From: Sequoia sempervirens
Taxonomy: Eukaryota > Streptophyta > Pinopsida > Cupressales > Cupressaceae
Direction of reading: 5' to 3'
Assembly: GCA_007258455.2 (NCBI GenBank)
Contig: VDFB02275516.1
Span: forward strand, 1-64,000
DNA length: 64,000 bases
Positions 46,311 through 58,815 of this stretch are shown here, one piece after another. The position numbers were made by a program, and so were the translations under genes. How positions within the stretch are numbered: position 1 is the stretch's first letter; each line of letters starts with the position of its first letter. The notes below the pieces were generated by a model that saw only the letters and a list, made by a program, of their open reading frames with translations, was not told the DNA's origin and searched no databases.

Positions 46311-48108
46311 ATTTTTGAGGTAGAAGCTTCGTTCATCTAGTCTATAATACTTTATATATGCCATGACTAAATCTATGTATTGAATAACAATAAAAAACAT
46401 TGGCATGATTTAGTATGCTCTATAAGATAGTGTCAACCATTGTCATTATATAGTTTTTATCCATGCACTCCAAAAATTGATATAGGTCAACATTACCCAA
46501 CTTGCTATCCCCTACTTTTCTAAAATAGTCTTGCAACACATATTTGGTTTGATATCCTTGGTAAGCATACTTCATTTTGAGCATTGAATTTTATAGTTTA
46601 ACTAGGGATAAATAAGATTGATAGATAAAATTTGGGTTGTTATGGAAATAAAATAGGGCACATTGCAACTAGAAGAAAAAATATTACTTAAACAAGCCAA
46701 TGTAATTTTAGTGAAGGGTAGTTTTACTTACCTAGAATATTTTTGGAAGATGGGCTTATAAGATAATTGCACTGAAGTCGGGCACCACAATGTAGGAATT
46801 TTGTCTCTTCTTTCACATTTAGAATTAATATTCTATGTAATTGATAAAAAATGAATGAGAACATAGGGTTTTTCTAATATTATTACCCTATTTTTTTCTT
46901 ACAAAGAATAATCATGATATAACCTTTCTATCAAGATTTCAAAGAAACCTATTGGAAGTAGAACAAGAATCCATAACCATTCAAGAGTTATTTTGCTATA
47001 TAAACTCCATTTATCTCTAATCCTTTTAATTTTATTACCTTTCTATCTTCAAAGCTATTTTTCCTTAATATATCTTCTTGTTCATGGTTGTTACCTCATT
47101 AAGGGTATGGCTTATTTAAAATTTTCAATAATTTCAATTTTGGAGCTTTTAATATAAGAAAATGATTAACCTAAAAAATGAAGGAGCCCAAGAAACAAGA
47201 CGTCTACACATAAAAATTTAAAGGGTAGGAAAAACATGAAACCATAGTAATAGGGATCAAGTTCCAATTTCATTATGGAGTCGAAGATCCAAAAAAGAAA
47301 CATTGGGTTGGGAATCAAGATTGGAAGCATACCTAGAACCACAACCTTGGATTCCAATTTCCTAGCAAGGTGTGGATTCTAGGAAGGAACAATGGGTCAT
47401 GACTAGGAGTGGAATCAAACCTTGAACTTGAACCTTGGGTTCTAATTTCTTATCGAGGCTCAACTTCTAAGGAGGAACAATGAAGTGGGGAGAGAGAGTG
47501 AAAGTTGACATAGAAGTAAAACATTGATTCAAAATTCCTATCAAGGCTTAGGTTTTGATGAAGAACATTAAGGAGGTTTTAAGTTCCTTATGGGGCCCAA
47601 GGCATAGGGATATTCATAGTTCCTAGTAGGGATTGACACTCAACAACTAGCAAAGGAGAAAGAACAAATCTAGGGCTTGAAAATAAACACCAAATCAATT
47701 TTTTTATAATATCCCAACATAAACCTTTATTCTTAACCATATATTCTAATTTAAGTTTCCATTAGTCGTATTTAAAAGGTGCAACTAATTATTGTGATTT
47801 CATTCTTAATATGACTTTTTTATAAAAATAAAATACATAAATGAAGGGGGAAAGGAGCCTACAAGCACACACAACACAATATAATACATCCCCCTTTATT
47901 TAGTATTATTTTCCCCTAGATTGTGGTAATTTATATTTTTCATGCATAGGTTGGTCCAATTGGAATGAAAAATGACACTTTATAAGATTAGTTCAAAAAT
48001 ATATCCAATAAATTAGGTTTATAAAAATAAGCACTTTGGAAAAATATGACTCTAATTATGAGGAACTAGTCAAAATATATTGTAATTTTAAATTTTCCCT
48101 ACTTGATT
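46311..48108. other. No gene recognised; contains an old minisatellite
   Basis: Apart from the tandem array at 47250-47600, no terminal repeats or coding motifs were found. Confidence 0.4.
47250..47600. repeat. Degenerate minisatellite, period about 88 bp
   Basis: Units begin near 47255, 47343, 47431 and 47520, with a shortened one near 47580. Each has CCTTGG or CATTGATTC, then TTCCAATTTCCTA or TTCTAATTTCTTA, AAGG and GGAACAATG-like words. Confidence 0.65.
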
Positions 48109-48931
48109 GGGTATGTGCAGGATAATGATGGGCCAAAAAGTGGCAATATGATGGGTATGTAGCCGACGACTATTTTTTTTCTCAAAATTGATGAAACAAA
48201 AAGGGTTTTTAAAGGAGATTCTCAACTTTCCACTGATATAAATTAGGCTTTACTTTGAATTTAATAAGTAATTATTATTCATTTTCTATTCAAATTTTGA
48301 CTAATGTCCTGATTCATAGGCTGATTGAAAAACATCTATAGCTTTCAAATAATATCACATTTTTTGAATCCCAAACATGTGTCACATTCTATGCTTTGCA
48401 TACTATAGGATTAAAAAAATAAAATTTGAATTTCATAAAGTTTTGACCAATTTAAGGTGGTCAGACATACGAGTTTTTATATTTTTTAAAAAGTTGTAAT
48501 AAAAAATTCATAATTAATTATTTACTATGAAAAAAATTCATAATTAATTATTTACTACGAAAAAAATTACAAAAAAATATGCATCACATCAGGGCATGAG
48601 TCCTCTACTTATATCTAAAATATTAAAAAAAAATATTATCATTTTATTGTGGTTAGGGTGGTTAGACAGACACCTACTTCTTATTTTTTCCCGAAATTTA
48701 AGCACCAATCGCATTGAAATTTCAAATTTTCACCAAATAGATTTTTGTCTTTTAAATAAACCTAGTAGTTTAGAAACTACATTCAATTTGCTACAGATTC
48801 TATTCTTACATATTTTTGAAATAATATAGATAACTTATTCAAATTTTTACGTCGAGTTGCCTAACTCTGATTTTTTTGAATTTTTTGCCACTTAAGGGCC
48901 TATTTTTTCCATGATAATCCTGCACATACCC
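48109..48931. mobile_element. MITE copy H (4-bp-TSD family)
   Basis: The element is 823 bp, with ends GGGTATGTGCAGGATAATG and ATAATCCTGCACATACCC. Flanks GATT (48105-48108) and AATT (48932-48935) match at three of four positions. A 30-bp internal tandem duplication lies at 48507-48566. It is the two-unit subtype at the left end. Confidence 0.87.
48507..48566. repeat. 30-bp tandem duplication inside MITE H
   Basis: Two adjacent copies start at 48507 and 48537, containing TTCATAATTAATTATTTACT and GAAAAAAATT. They are absent from the other MITE copies. Confidence 0.85.
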
Positions 48932-49440
48932 AATTATTTAATTACACTTTCAAATTTGTGCCTTCAAAAAAAACTAAACTCTTCTCCAAGTGAGAAAAAA
49001 CCAAACAAGTTAAACTCCCTCTAGTTGGTCATCAGAAAACCATATGAAAAAGGGGATAAGATCTTTGGTGGTTGTACCCCTTCACTTATGCAATCATAGG
49101 GAAATTTTTAACCTCGTCAATTATCTTCTTTTTCTTATGAATAGTGCTCCTTTTTTAAATAATGATTTGATTCCTATTAGAATGATCAAATGGAATCATA
49201 TCCCACACTAAACAAAACATGTGCACTAGCAAAAAAGAACTCATGCAATGGCCAAAAAACCCTTGTACAACCTTAGTAGGTCTTATACATGACTTTGGCA
49301 TGCCAACAAGATACCACATGATGTTTACAATTATCTCATGTGATGGTAGATTTGTCCTTTCCTACACAACAAACTTTAAACAAAGGAACTTCCTCCATCA
49401 ATAGGTCTATCATAAACTCAAATGTTGCCTACAACTTAGG
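48932..49440. other. No gene recognised
   Basis: A 61-codon frame at 49219-49404 lacks motifs. The stretch links MITE H to the LTR at 49441. Confidence 0.4.
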
Positions 49441-51061
49441 TGTGACTATACCATATAAAAATGGATCTTGGAAATTTTCATGGTCATTTAGGTATTTTTT
49501 TGTGATGCTTGACCTATTTTGCTTTGATTTAATGTTGCAATGTAACTTAAACATTCACATTAGGTCCTTAATATTCAAATTATGATGTCTTGTGAAGGTA
49601 TTGTGAAGTGTTGTAACGCATTTCTACACTTTTCTAAACTCTTCTTATTATAATATCATCTTTTTATCCCTTATCAAGTCCTATTTCAAAGTATTGTAAA
49701 GTCTTGTAACAATCTTTCATGCTTTCCTAGGTTTTTCATCACTAATTATTATTTCTTATTCTTTATTTGGTCCCTTTATAAACTTATAGCCCTTAATTAA
49801 GTGTTTTTTTTAATACAAACCCAAAAAACAACATTAAAAACAACTTAATTCTCAACACCCACTTGCAAGCCTAGAGTGGGATCCATTCGCCATGGGTGGT
49901 GAATGAGTCCCTCTTGGCTCAAAATTCAAAATAATTTCATATTTCCTTTGGGATTTTATTCATTGACCTTATTCATCCTGTGATGTATTTTTGGGTAATT
50001 AGGGCATAAATGTGTATAAATAAGTGTTTTTCTATCCATTTTAACCCCCATTCATCTCATTCACTCATACACCATCAACTAGCATTATGGCATTCAATCC
50101 ATCAAAGCATCATTCTATCAAGCAATCATCAAGCATCTTGGAGCAACCATTGAAATATCTTCAAAATTCAACAACAAGGTTTTGGTGAGTTTAGGACACT
50201 TGCATGTTGTTTATTCATCACCACTTTCTTTTTTTCATTTCATATTTTTATCAAGGGTTTGATTACAAAAGTGGTATTTGACCAAGGAAAATCCCTAGAC
50301 TCTAATCCTTAACCATTTTTCATTTCTAAGTTGCATGTGTGTTTGCGGGTCTTGTAGGAAGATTTTTTAAAGAAATAGGTGTTGAAAATTGGTCCACAAG
50401 TCATCCAAGTGATTCAAGTCAAATAAACCCTAATTCAAGCTTGAGGACAACATTCAACTTGCTTTCAATAGATTTGACTCCATTAACCTGACAAGAAGAC
50501 AAGTGCATATCTGGATCCACAAACCTCACCCTTGAACTTGTAAAATTTTAGATGAGGATTGATTCACCATCGGTGGCGAATGAGTCCTAATTTTTGGCTG
50601 AAAAGTTGATTTCATCATAATTCAATTCCTGAAAGCTGAAAACTAGTTTTGAGTCATTTTACCAAAACCAAGACTGATTCACCATCAGTGGAGAATTGAG
50701 TCCCACTTGTGATCAATGATGATTTTTTCTAGATTCCATAATCGCCCTACATCAACATTTCATCTCCAGGTGCACTCTATTTAGCCTCATTCAATTTTGT
50801 TTGCATTTGTTTATGTTTTTTAGTTCATTTCTACATATCACACAGTGTTTTCAAACACTTCATATTTCATTGGTTTTGCATTCATAATCAATCAATTTCA
50901 TCACTTTGTTGCATCTAGATCATGGAACTTAGTCATAATTTTATCATACATACCTTAGTTTGAGTGAACCACCATAGTTTTTGGGTCTATCTCTCTCCTT
51001 TTAGGTTAAAAACCTTAAGAGTACAAGTGAAGTACATAGAACCACAAAAATTGTTGGTTCA
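49441..51061 (+). repeat. Solo-like LTR of the Tat-like family
   Basis: It is collinear with 53167-54622: landmarks are TTTTCATGG, CTTGTGAAGGTATTGTGAAG, CCCCCATTCATC and a terminal GTTCA. It is not followed by leader sequence, so it is probably solo. No 5-bp duplication was found. Hairpins lie at 49878-49911, 50556-50588 and 50671-50703. Confidence 0.65.
49878..49911. repeat. Hairpin inverted repeat, LTR 49441-51061
   Basis: GGGATCCATTCGCCA pairs with TGGTGAATGAGTCCC, with G-T pairs in RNA. Confidence 0.8.
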
Positions 51062-51415
51062 ATGACCTACATAAATTCAATCACTATCTTCAAAGGATTA
51101 ATTGAACTAGAAAACCATTTTAATGGAATTTTAGTTTCCTTGCCTCTCTACTCCAATAAAATCTACACAAAAAGCACTAAAAAAATTGATATTATGTAAG
51201 ACAATAACATTTTGTAATGTGAACTAATAGAATTTTACTAGACTACTAAATAATTTCATACATAGCTTTGATACAATATCAAAATCAAGATCTTATAGAA
51301 GAATAATGACACCATTTGGGCAATGGGTTATGAACAATTGCATGCTCTACTAGTTATAAGAAATAAACAATGAAAAATAGAGAATGAGGAAACAAAGAAA
51401 TGGACTAACCTGCTA
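51062..51415. other. Spacer between two LTRs; no gene
   Basis: It has no similarity to the leader of the family and no coding signal. Confidence 0.4.
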
Positions 51416-53166
51416 TGTTGTCAAAAAATGTTGTTTGCGGCATTTTCACAATTCTTTAGGTCCTCATTAAATTGAGCTTAATGTTGCCTTGATTTAGTGA
51501 TGCAATGTGTTTAACCCATTCACATTAGGTCATGGGTCCTTGTAAACTAAATGGACCTAATTATACCTTATTTAAGTTGTTGTAAAGTGTTGTACCACAC
51601 TTTCACACTTATCTAGGAATTCATTAATTAATTGGGATTCTTTATTCCTTATTTGGCCTTATTTTGTATCCACAAGCCATAATTAAGCATCTTTCCAAGG
51701 ATAATCCTAATATAAACCAATATCGAATCTCAATTCACATATTTTTGGATTGTATAGCCAAGATTTAGTGATCTAGGACTCATGTACACCACCTTGGGTG
51801 TATGAGTCCCACCAAAGTTTCATTTCCTGAATCTGGATTTTAAATGAATCTAAGAATTTCTTGAAAAATATGTCACATAGCCTAGCCCAATTGGACTCAT
51901 ACACTGCTTCTAGCATATGAGTCTTGTGTGGCTTAAAAATAAATTAAACCCAAATTCTTGCCACAATTTTATCCTCCTAGAACTAATTTTGGCTTGTAGT
52001 GTTGTAATTTCATGAAATTCAGCATAAACAAGTATAAATACAAGGTTATTTCACTGATTTTCATCCTAACAAGCAATCAAGTTACCTAATCTTTCAAGTA
52101 TTCATGGATTCTAGTAAATTTTGACTACAAGTGTTTACAAGAGCATTCAAGAGTCTTCAAGAGTTGATTATTAAGTGTTTTGGAGCATTATTCAAGTATC
52201 AAACATCATGTCAAATTCATCATGCATAATGTTTGTTTTTGAGCTAACAAAATTGTGATATAGGGTTTCTTGATTCAAGCAAGCATTCAAATCAAGATTT
52301 GCAACATTCAAGAAAGATTCAAGATCCACATCCATTAGAGAAATTTCATACATATTTTTAGCATTTTGTTCTAGGGTTTGGTGAGTTGCAACATTTCTTA
52401 TTTGTTCACTCATCATTCCTTCTTTCTATTTAATTTCTTTGCAAGGTTTGATTACAAAAAAGGGGGTTTTACCAAGGCAAAGCACTTTTCACTAACAAAA
52501 CAACATTTTCCCCTCTCTTTAGCATGTGATTTGTAGATCTAGGTTGAAGACACATTGAGGAGAAAGATTGGAAATAAAATTTTTAAGTTGCAAAGTTGTC
52601 CAAGTTGTCACCTTGTTCTGAAGAGTATTAAAAGACTTCTACAAAGTAGAATTCAACATTTCAGACCTAGAAATGAGGTTGAAGAGAATATTTAGATCCT
52701 AATCCTTTGGGAAAGCCAAACTATATGAATACACCACTTTTGGTGTATGAGTCATAGTATAGTCAAATTCACAAATTTTAAGAGTTTCAAACATATGTCT
52801 TCCAGATTTCTATTCCTTCCCAAAAACCCTAATCCAGGACTAAATCATCCAGACTGGTGTATGAGTCCCATATGACATTAAATTCACTGTCTTTAGCATT
52901 TTAGGTCTCCATTTAGGCTTCTATAGATTTCTAGGTGCACATTTCTAATTACTCTGTTTTCTTTTTTTTACAATGCATTTCTAGGTCATTTATTATAGTC
53001 TTGCATATCATTAAGTTTCATAATTAGGTATTACATGTCATTTGTCTTTCCAATCCCTAGCTTGGTGTTGAACCCCTCTTTTGTTGTTAATCATACCCTA
53101 GGACACCCTTTAAAAATTCTCTTTCCCTTAGTTCACACTTGGATTGAGATATTTAGGGTTTCCTTG
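51416..53166 (+). repeat. LTR of the 5123-type subfamily, truncated by next element
   Basis: It is the reverse complement relative of 10842-12435, including CAAGGTTATTTCACTGATTT and TACCCTAGGACACCC. It breaks off after GGTTTCCTTG at 53166, about 110 bp before its expected end, where the next LTR begins. Hairpins lie at 51776-51810, 51892-51925, 52721-52757 and 52836-52869. Confidence 0.7.
51776..51810. repeat. Hairpin inverted repeat (TA-type arm), LTR 51416-53166
   Basis: GGACTCATGTACACC pairs with GGTGTATGAGTCC, with a one- to two-base bulge. Confidence 0.8.
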
Positions 53167-53749
53167 TGTGCCATAGAAAAATGGCCCCTTGTCATTTTCA
53201 TGGCCTTTTAGGTCTTATTTCATGGTCATTATCTATTGTGCTTTGATTTGATGTTGTGACATGGCTTGAACATGCTTATTTAGGTACTAAAACTTAAAGA
53301 AAAACGTCTTGTGAAGATGTTGTGAAGTGTTGGAAAACATTTCTACAGTCTTCTACACTCTATTAATTACAATTCATCTAAAAATCACCTTTTTATTCAA
53401 CAAAAGGTGCTATTTTCAAGTGTTGTAAAGTCTTATATCAAGATTTCATGCTTTTCTAGGCAAATTTTTACTATTTGTCCCTTTTTCATGCTTTATTTGA
53501 CCCCTTTATGCTCTCATATGCTTAATTAAGTGTATTTTTGAGTATTATCTTGACAAACAACATTAAATACAACACATTTCCCAACACACATTTTTAGGTC
53601 CCAAGTGGGAGCCATTTGCCATGGATGGCGAATGAGTCATTCTTGGCCTCAAATTCAACATATTTTAAATTCCCTTTTGATATTTTATTCAAAAACATTT
53701 GATGCCGGCCTATGATGAGCTATGAATGGGTAACCAAGGCACAACTGTG

Positions 53750-53760
53750 TATAAATAAGT
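53750..53760 (+). promoter_or_regulatory. Possible LTR TATA box
   Basis: GTATAAATAAG is kept at the equivalent place in the other LTRs, as TGTATAAATAAG near 60503 and 50013. It would fit the U3 promoter driving retrotransposon transcription. Confidence 0.5.
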
Positions 53761-54119
53761 GATTTTCACCTCATTTTAACCCCCATTCATCAATTTTAAC
53801 TTATCCACCTATTTACTCAGGCATTCAACCATTTTACATCTTTTCAAGCACTATTCAAGCACTTTGTAGCAACCATTGACATTACTTCAAACTTGCATCA
53901 TCAAGGGTTTGACCTAGGTTTGTAGATTTGACAAGATTTTTGGTGTTGAAGAGTGGTTTACAAGTCAACTAGGTGCTTCAAGTCAACTTAAGTGTATTTC
54001 AAGCTTGGAGAAGGTTTTTTGTTTATTTCCAATAGAATTGACTTCAACAACCCTACAAACAGTGATTTCCAAATCTGGTGTTGTAGAGTTGTCTCCTAAT
54101 TTTTCAGAAATTTGGGAGA

Positions 54120-54151
54120 GGACTGATTCACCACCTATGGTGAATGAGTCC
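54120..54151. repeat. Hairpin inverted repeat (AT-type arm), LTR 53167-54622
   Basis: GGACTGATTCACCA pairs with TGGTGAATGAGTCC across CCTA. Confidence 0.85.
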
Positions 54152-54622
54152 CACCCTAGGATTGAAAATCTGAATTTTGTCAAATTCCTGATCTTGATAG
54201 ACATAAACTTATTTCTAATAGTTTTCAGCAGGAGGAGGAATAATTCACCACCCTAGGTGAATGAGTCCCACTATGAAAAAAAATGATTTCAATCAACATC
54301 TACAACAATCCAAATTCATCATATTTTTCCTAGGTGCACTCAGATTCATCCCTTTCCTTTCTATTATGCACATTTTCTTCATTTAGGTCATTGTTGCATT
54401 ACACACTGTGTTTTCAAACATAACTAAATATCACTTTTGCATTCGTTTTCATTAATTCATATTAGTCAATTGCATTTAGTTAACTTAATTTAGGTTATAA
54501 AACATCATACATAACATTAATTAAATGAACCATTAGCATTTTTGCTCCTATCGCTATCCTTTTAGGTGAAAAACCCTAGAAGAGCAAGAGTTGTCCATAG
54601 GAGCCAAAAAATTAACAGTTCA

Positions 54623-55149
54623 TTTTGGTGAACCCAAATTTTGAGTACTTTTCATTTCTAATTTCATTTACATTTTGCATCTTAGTTTACATTTTCATTA
54701 ACGTTGAATTAGTACATTGTTTTGTTTTTGCATTTTAGGACATTTTATCTTGCATTAGTGAAAGCTACATTTAGATTTCATTTTTGCATTACATGTCATT
54801 GAAGAAAGTAAAAATATGCATTCTAAATCTTTGATTAAATTATGTAGAGCATTAAAATCATCTTAAACATTCTGAAAAACACATAAAAACATCATACTGG
54901 GACTCATTCGCCACCCAGGGAAAATCAGTCCCTCTACACTTGTCAAACAACATTTTTATCATTCTTCTAGCATTTGTCTACATTTTTGTTTTCTGTAGTT
55001 AGATCTCAGTTACAGTTAGTAACATTTTTGTTATTTTCATTTAAAATTCTTATATTAGTTTACATTTTCATTCACCACTCCTTTGTGGTACTTGCATAAG
55101 TGTTTGGTGCCCCATTGATAATACATTAGTGAGAAGAAGTTCTAGACTC
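54623..55149 (+). other. Leader of first internal region, with primer-site candidate
   Basis: TGGTGAACCC at 54626 is the candidate primer-binding site. TTGCATTAG-like words follow, and a hairpin lies at 54899-54932. Confidence 0.65.
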
Positions 55150-57959
55150 ATGGCCTCCCACGATAGCACTTTCGTTGTGGATCTTGGGATCTCATGAGCT
55201 CCTACTCCTACTATGGAAAATGGTGCATTAGGCCCTGAAAATACCACTTCTATTCCTTCACCTTTCCATCTAATGAATGCTAACAACCAATACAACTCCC
55301 TCTCGCAAGAAAAGTTCATTAATATTCATGAGGATTTTGCACATTTACAACAAGACTTGTCACTTGAAAATATTTCCACCACTACCATACCCTCCTTTGA
55401 AAATCTTCATTGTTTGACTGAAAGTGATGATGGCTTGCAAGTGATGAAGAGAATTGCTAAGATTTACAATAAACATGCCTCTTCTAATACCCAATCTGAA
55501 ACCATTCCTATAATCCAAGGAGGACCTCACATTCCTCCCCCTTCAACCATAGCTTCCATACCAACTTATAGCAATCCGCAAGTCCATACAACTATGCATC
55601 AAGCTAATTATACGACTACCTCTTTTCTGATTTCCACTAGCATTCCTACCTCTCTTGTGGCATTGGAAGTCCCTTCCACCACCTTCACTCCCCATAGTAT
55701 TCCTTTTACTTCCCCTCATATCACCTATACTGCATCACCATTTTCCCTTCCACCTCAACCCACATACCCTGATCCCCTTCTTGCACAACTCCTTACCACC
55801 ATTTCATCTATGCAACATAAAATTTCTACCATTAACCAAGGTCAATCCACTCCACTTACATATCATGTCCATAGTAGCCCCTTATCCTTAGAAATATTAT
55901 GCACCCCAATACCACAAGGGATAGAAATGACTCAGTTTGAGAAATATGGAGTAAAATGAGACCTTTTCAACCATGTTAATGCCTATATATCTTTGTGTAG
56001 TGACTTCTTCCTTGATGATAAACTATTAGCCAAACTATTTCCAAGGACCTTGAAAGACACTTCCTTAGAATGGTTTTCCAAATTTCCTAATCATTACATC
56101 CATTCATTTAATGAATTGGTGGATGCTTTCATAAGTCACTTTCAAGTTCACATGACACCTAAAAAGACAATGGCTGACCTTATGCGATGTAGACAAAACA
56201 CAAATGAAAAAGTAATGGATTTTATCTCATGATACCAAGCTATGTATGCTCAAATTGATGTCAAGATTACTAATGCACATTTGCAAAAGATGTTTATTGA
56301 AAACTTGCACACACACCTTTAGGATAAATTAAGAATGATGAAATTCCTTTCGTTTATGCATTTATAAACAAGATTGTGTGAATACCATAATTCGGTTTCA
56401 AGTCATGATTCAAAATCCACTTCTAACCAAGCTAAAAAACTTGAACACAATAATCAAAACCAAAATAACACACAAAAATTCTGCAAACCAAATAGAGGCT
56501 TTTTATAGTTTAATCCACCTCCTCAACCTCAATTGCAGCCAACCCAATCTGTTCCAAATCAAGTGGAAATTGTTAAAGCAGTGGTACTTTATACCTATGG
56601 GGACCAAAAGAAACAGTTTACTACCCTTCCAAATACCCTTCATAACACAATGAACCAATTAATTCAACAATGCCTACTCACTTTGCCACTTGTCTGACTG
56701 CTTGATCCAAACCAACCTTTACCACCCACCTTCAAACCTAATGCTTATTTTCATTTTCATCCCTAGAATGGACATGACACTGAAAATTTCAAGTGTCTCA
56801 AACATTTAGTTCAATACCTCATTGATTTAGGCCATTTTTCCATTATGGGTGTTAATGATCAAGGCAATAAGCCTGTTGCACCCCCTAACCAGAATTTGCA
56901 AATTTTCCCTAATCCCATGCCTAAACATACTACCTCATTTTTCAAGGCTAGTGAACCTTCAACCACTAATGTAATGACTGTTGACACAAACAATGAACAA
57001 CATAATACACCTCCCCTTATTACTACAAAAAGTCTTATGGATGAGCTAGTAGATACGATAGATGTTATCCCTCATAAGGTCCAAACCACTAAGTCTCTTG
57101 ATATTACTTTTTTTGCTAAAGACATACTACAAAAACTTCCTCATGGTCCTATCTACATAGCTAGCAGAATCTATAATAATCCCACTAATGGGATATTAAT
57201 AGATCCCACTTGTGGCAAGAATGTGATCACAAAGGAGTTTCTATTATTACATGAGCTATATCAAGATGAATATAATAAACCAACTATGTTGATTAAGACA
57301 CATATTAGTTTTGCATGCCCTATGATCGGACCAATCATGCTACCCTTACAAATAGGACCTAAAACTTTGGAGGCAACATTTTCAATTATTCCACAATCTA
57401 ACCAATTTCATTTGTGGCTAGGCCACCCTTGGCTTCACTCAATGAAAGCGGTCTCATCAGTTGTTCACAAGTGTTTGAAGTTTCCACATGACAATGAGAT
57501 AGTCACCATACACCATAGTGGCTTTAATCCTTTATCTTCTAGAGGAAAATTTTCATTAGAAGGCTTTTGGCCTACACCTATGGAACCCATCACACCTCAA
57601 AAGGACTTTTTTTTCATAACTTAACAAAATTTTAAAGCCAAAAATATAGCTAAATTGTCTCTTCGTAACTCGTCCCCATCCACTTCCGCACCTCCTATCA
57701 TAGACGAAACCATACTTCAACCTAAGTTTGACATTGAGAAAACCATACAACCTCCTAAAAAACCATGCCTTGATACTTCCCCACCATCATTTAAACAACC
57801 AAGGGAAAATAAAACCACTCCTATCATGCCTCCTCACCTTAAACAAGTGTATAAATCCAAAGAAAAAGTGGTTGATCCATCCTCTTTGGTTTCTTCTATT
57901 CTCCCCTCTTTGGAAGCAGAAGAAACTATGCTGACTCAATTCACTCTTACACCTCAATA
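55150..57959 (+). pseudogene. gag-pro: gag-protease polyprotein of Tat-like element
   Basis: One frame runs from MASHDSTFVVDLG at 55150 to 57959 with nine in-frame stops (55195, 55957, 56230, 56320, 56365, about 56506, about 56695, about 56764 and 57622) and no frameshift. The first 270 residues are a Thr/Pro/Ser-rich N-terminal part. The gag core follows: LLAKLFPRTLKDTSLEWFSK, then FISHFQVHMTPKKTMADLMR. A knuckle remnant near 56750 reads FHFHP, stop, NGHDTENFKCLK. The protease has ILIDPTCGKNVITKEF as active-site region, with D-P-T where D-T/S-G is usual, and LWLGHPWLHSMKAVSSVVH at its end. An Asn/Pro-rich tail follows. Products would build and mature the particle. The copy at 62027 supports the start. 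Confidence 0.85.
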
Positions 57960-58467
57960 GCTCCAAAACAAAATTAAACATAACCGCAATGCTAGGGAAT
58001 GAAGGTGTCATCATTGTCTCCTTGCTCATCAATCTCACATTGAATCTTGAAGATAAAAAAAATCAACCTTTACCTTTGACTGAAGTAATATATGACCACC
58101 CTCCTAAATTTCCACAAGACAGTCCCATGTAAACTTTGCAACAAATTGAACCAATCCAACAACCTCCGCTTTTGATACATCCATCCTTAGAAAGCACCCT
58201 TTGTCATCCCGTTGTCATTAATCTTGATGATGATGATGATGATGATGATGATACAACGATATAAAAACTAGATCATGAAGAAGTGCATAATGATTTAAAT
58301 TCTTTATTTTCATCTACAATGCTTGCTTAAATGATACATCCTCTCCACCAAGTGAAGAACCTGGTATGACTCCTAGTTTGGTGCTTTCAATTCTTCCTTT
58401 GGACAATCAACCACCCTTGCATTACACTAAACATGATTGGGAGGCAGATGACCTATTAGATGGTTGA
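57960..58467 (+). pseudogene. C-terminal acidic tail after protease
   Basis: Coding-like sequence continues in another frame: poly-Asp from the GAT run, then PPLHYTKHDWEADDLLDG and a stop at about 58465. No reverse transcriptase motif is present, so the ancestral protein seems to have ended here, shortly after protease. Confidence 0.55.
58226..58252 (+). repeat. (GAT)9 microsatellite encoding poly-Asp
   Basis: Nine uninterrupted GAT triplets lie in the coding tail. Confidence 0.9.
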
Positions 58468-58637
58468 CTTGCATTCACCTAACTAGCCTTTTTTCTTTTC
58501 TCTTTTTATTTTCCTTTTTCATGTGTGTATTGTGTTCCCCTGTAATGTGTGTTTGATGTTTCCTTCTCTTTTTACACTTCTTCTATTTGTATCTCTATTC
58601 TTCTATATGTTGTGTATTTTCACTTTTGTTTTGTTTT

Positions 58638-58815
58638 GTGTTCTCCTTTTGGGGATGATGCAAGGAATTGAGACCAAAATGTCTCCTTCACATTGACCCA
58701 AAATATTTTTCCTTTTCGTTTCACTTATGTTTTCCTTTTTGGGATGATGCAAAGCATCGATACCACAATGTCTCCTCCATGTTGACCCAAAATGGACTTT
58801 ATTTTTCCTTTTTTC
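58638..58815 (+). repeat. Tandem duplication, about 89-bp unit
   Basis: Units start near 58638 and 58727 with TGTTCTCCTTTTGGGGATGA and TGTTTTCCTTTTTGGGATGA. They correspond to the duplication at 7134-7320 on the other strand. Confidence 0.75.

Larger units (their letters stand above)
53167..54622 (+). repeat. First LTR of the array
   Basis: It starts TGTGCCATAG and ends AACAGTTCA. It is closely similar to 59916-61446, as at ATGCTTATTTAGGTACT and GTGTATAAATAAGTGATTTT. A TATA-like word (GTATAAATAAG) lies at 53750. Hairpins lie at 53607-53639, 54120-54151 and 54236-54270. Confidence 0.85.
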
